A stretch of 64,000 nucleotides of DNA from Fragum whitleyi. Its lineage: Eukaryota > Mollusca > Bivalvia > Cardiida > Cardiidae. Numbering within the stretch: position 1 is the first letter of the stretch; every line of letters begins with the position of its first letter. The notes beneath the pieces were generated by a model. It worked only from the letters and a program-made list of their open reading frames with translations, did no database searches and was not told where the DNA came from. Of the stretch, positions 63,750-64,000 are shown one piece after another. The DNA lies in contig OX411549.1 of NCBI GenBank assembly GCA_948146395.1, positions 32,448,693 to 32,512,692 on the forward strand, written 5' to 3'. The position numbers and the translations under genes are program-made.

Positions 63750-64000
63750 GTGAGGCCAAATATTTGTACAACTAGTCAATGTTATTGGAGATTTATTAGA
63801 GGAAAATGTTAAACAGGTGAGGCCAACATTTACACAACTAGTCTATGTTATGGGAGATTTATTAGAGGAAAATGTTAAACAGGTGAGGCCAACATTTACA
63901 CAACTAGTCAATGTTATGGGAGATTTATTAGAGGAAAATGTTAAACAGGTGAGGCCAACATTTACACAACTAGTCAATGTTATGGGAGATTTATTAGAGG
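63684..64000 (+). repeat. 66/67-bp tandem repeat of exon 28 end plus donor, at least 5 copies
   Basis: The motif caactagtc starts at 63702, 63769, 63835 (gtctatg variant), 63901 and 63967; the array continues past the window edge. The first step is 67 bp and shifts frame; later steps are 66 bp and stay in frame with each other as a 22-codon unit ([20 protein letters not shown]). Each unit keeps cag|gtgagg. Confidence 0.95.

Overview
The window is AT-rich, intron- and repeat-dense animal DNA, most likely from a bivalve mollusc. The evidence is a VEGFR-type receptor with long repeat-filled introns, tRNA-derived SINEs, many palindromic MITEs, and several families of elements carrying internal tandem repeats. 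The species cannot be fixed from the sequence alone.

There is one recognisable gene, on the + strand: a vascular endothelial growth factor receptor (VEGFR)-type receptor tyrosine kinase. I assembled 28 coding exons from 22336 to 63749 with consistent splice sites and unbroken phase, giving 1628 codons. Residue numbers in this answer count from the first full codon of the first visible exon. The signal peptide and C-terminal tail are not seen. In order the protein has three tandem copies of a VEGFR Ig1-Ig2 module (22336-32611), Ig3 (33168-36923), Ig4 without the canonical cysteines (41435-44229), Ig5 (44684-45046), a disulfide-poor Ig6 (46189-48376), Ig7 (49332-50328), a transmembrane exon (52661-52794), a juxtamembrane exon, and a split kinase domain (53991-63749). 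That makes 11 Ig domains where VEGFRs usually have seven. All three extra-module cassettes are phase-1 symmetric, so any one could be skipped or duplicated without changing frame.

Positions 1-22335 show no recognisable exon. They hold MITEs, SINEs and nested tandem-repeat elements, including a cluster at 10.2-14.6 kb nested at least three deep. The introns carry the same families.

Two features stand out besides the Ig expansion. First, the 3' ends of several exons, with their 5' splice donors, have been locally re-duplicated into the downstream intron: exon 13 as 131 bp x 7, exon 17 once, exon 18 as about 48 bp x 7, and exon 28 as about 66 bp x at least 5. A damaged copy of exon 23 lies upstream of it. 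Second, five tandem-repeat element families with unrelated interiors share one terminal design: a 5' T-run plus hairpin, a 3' subterminal complement of the 5' end, a 3' hairpin, and a CTTGTT end. This resembles non-autonomous Helentron/Helitron2 elements.
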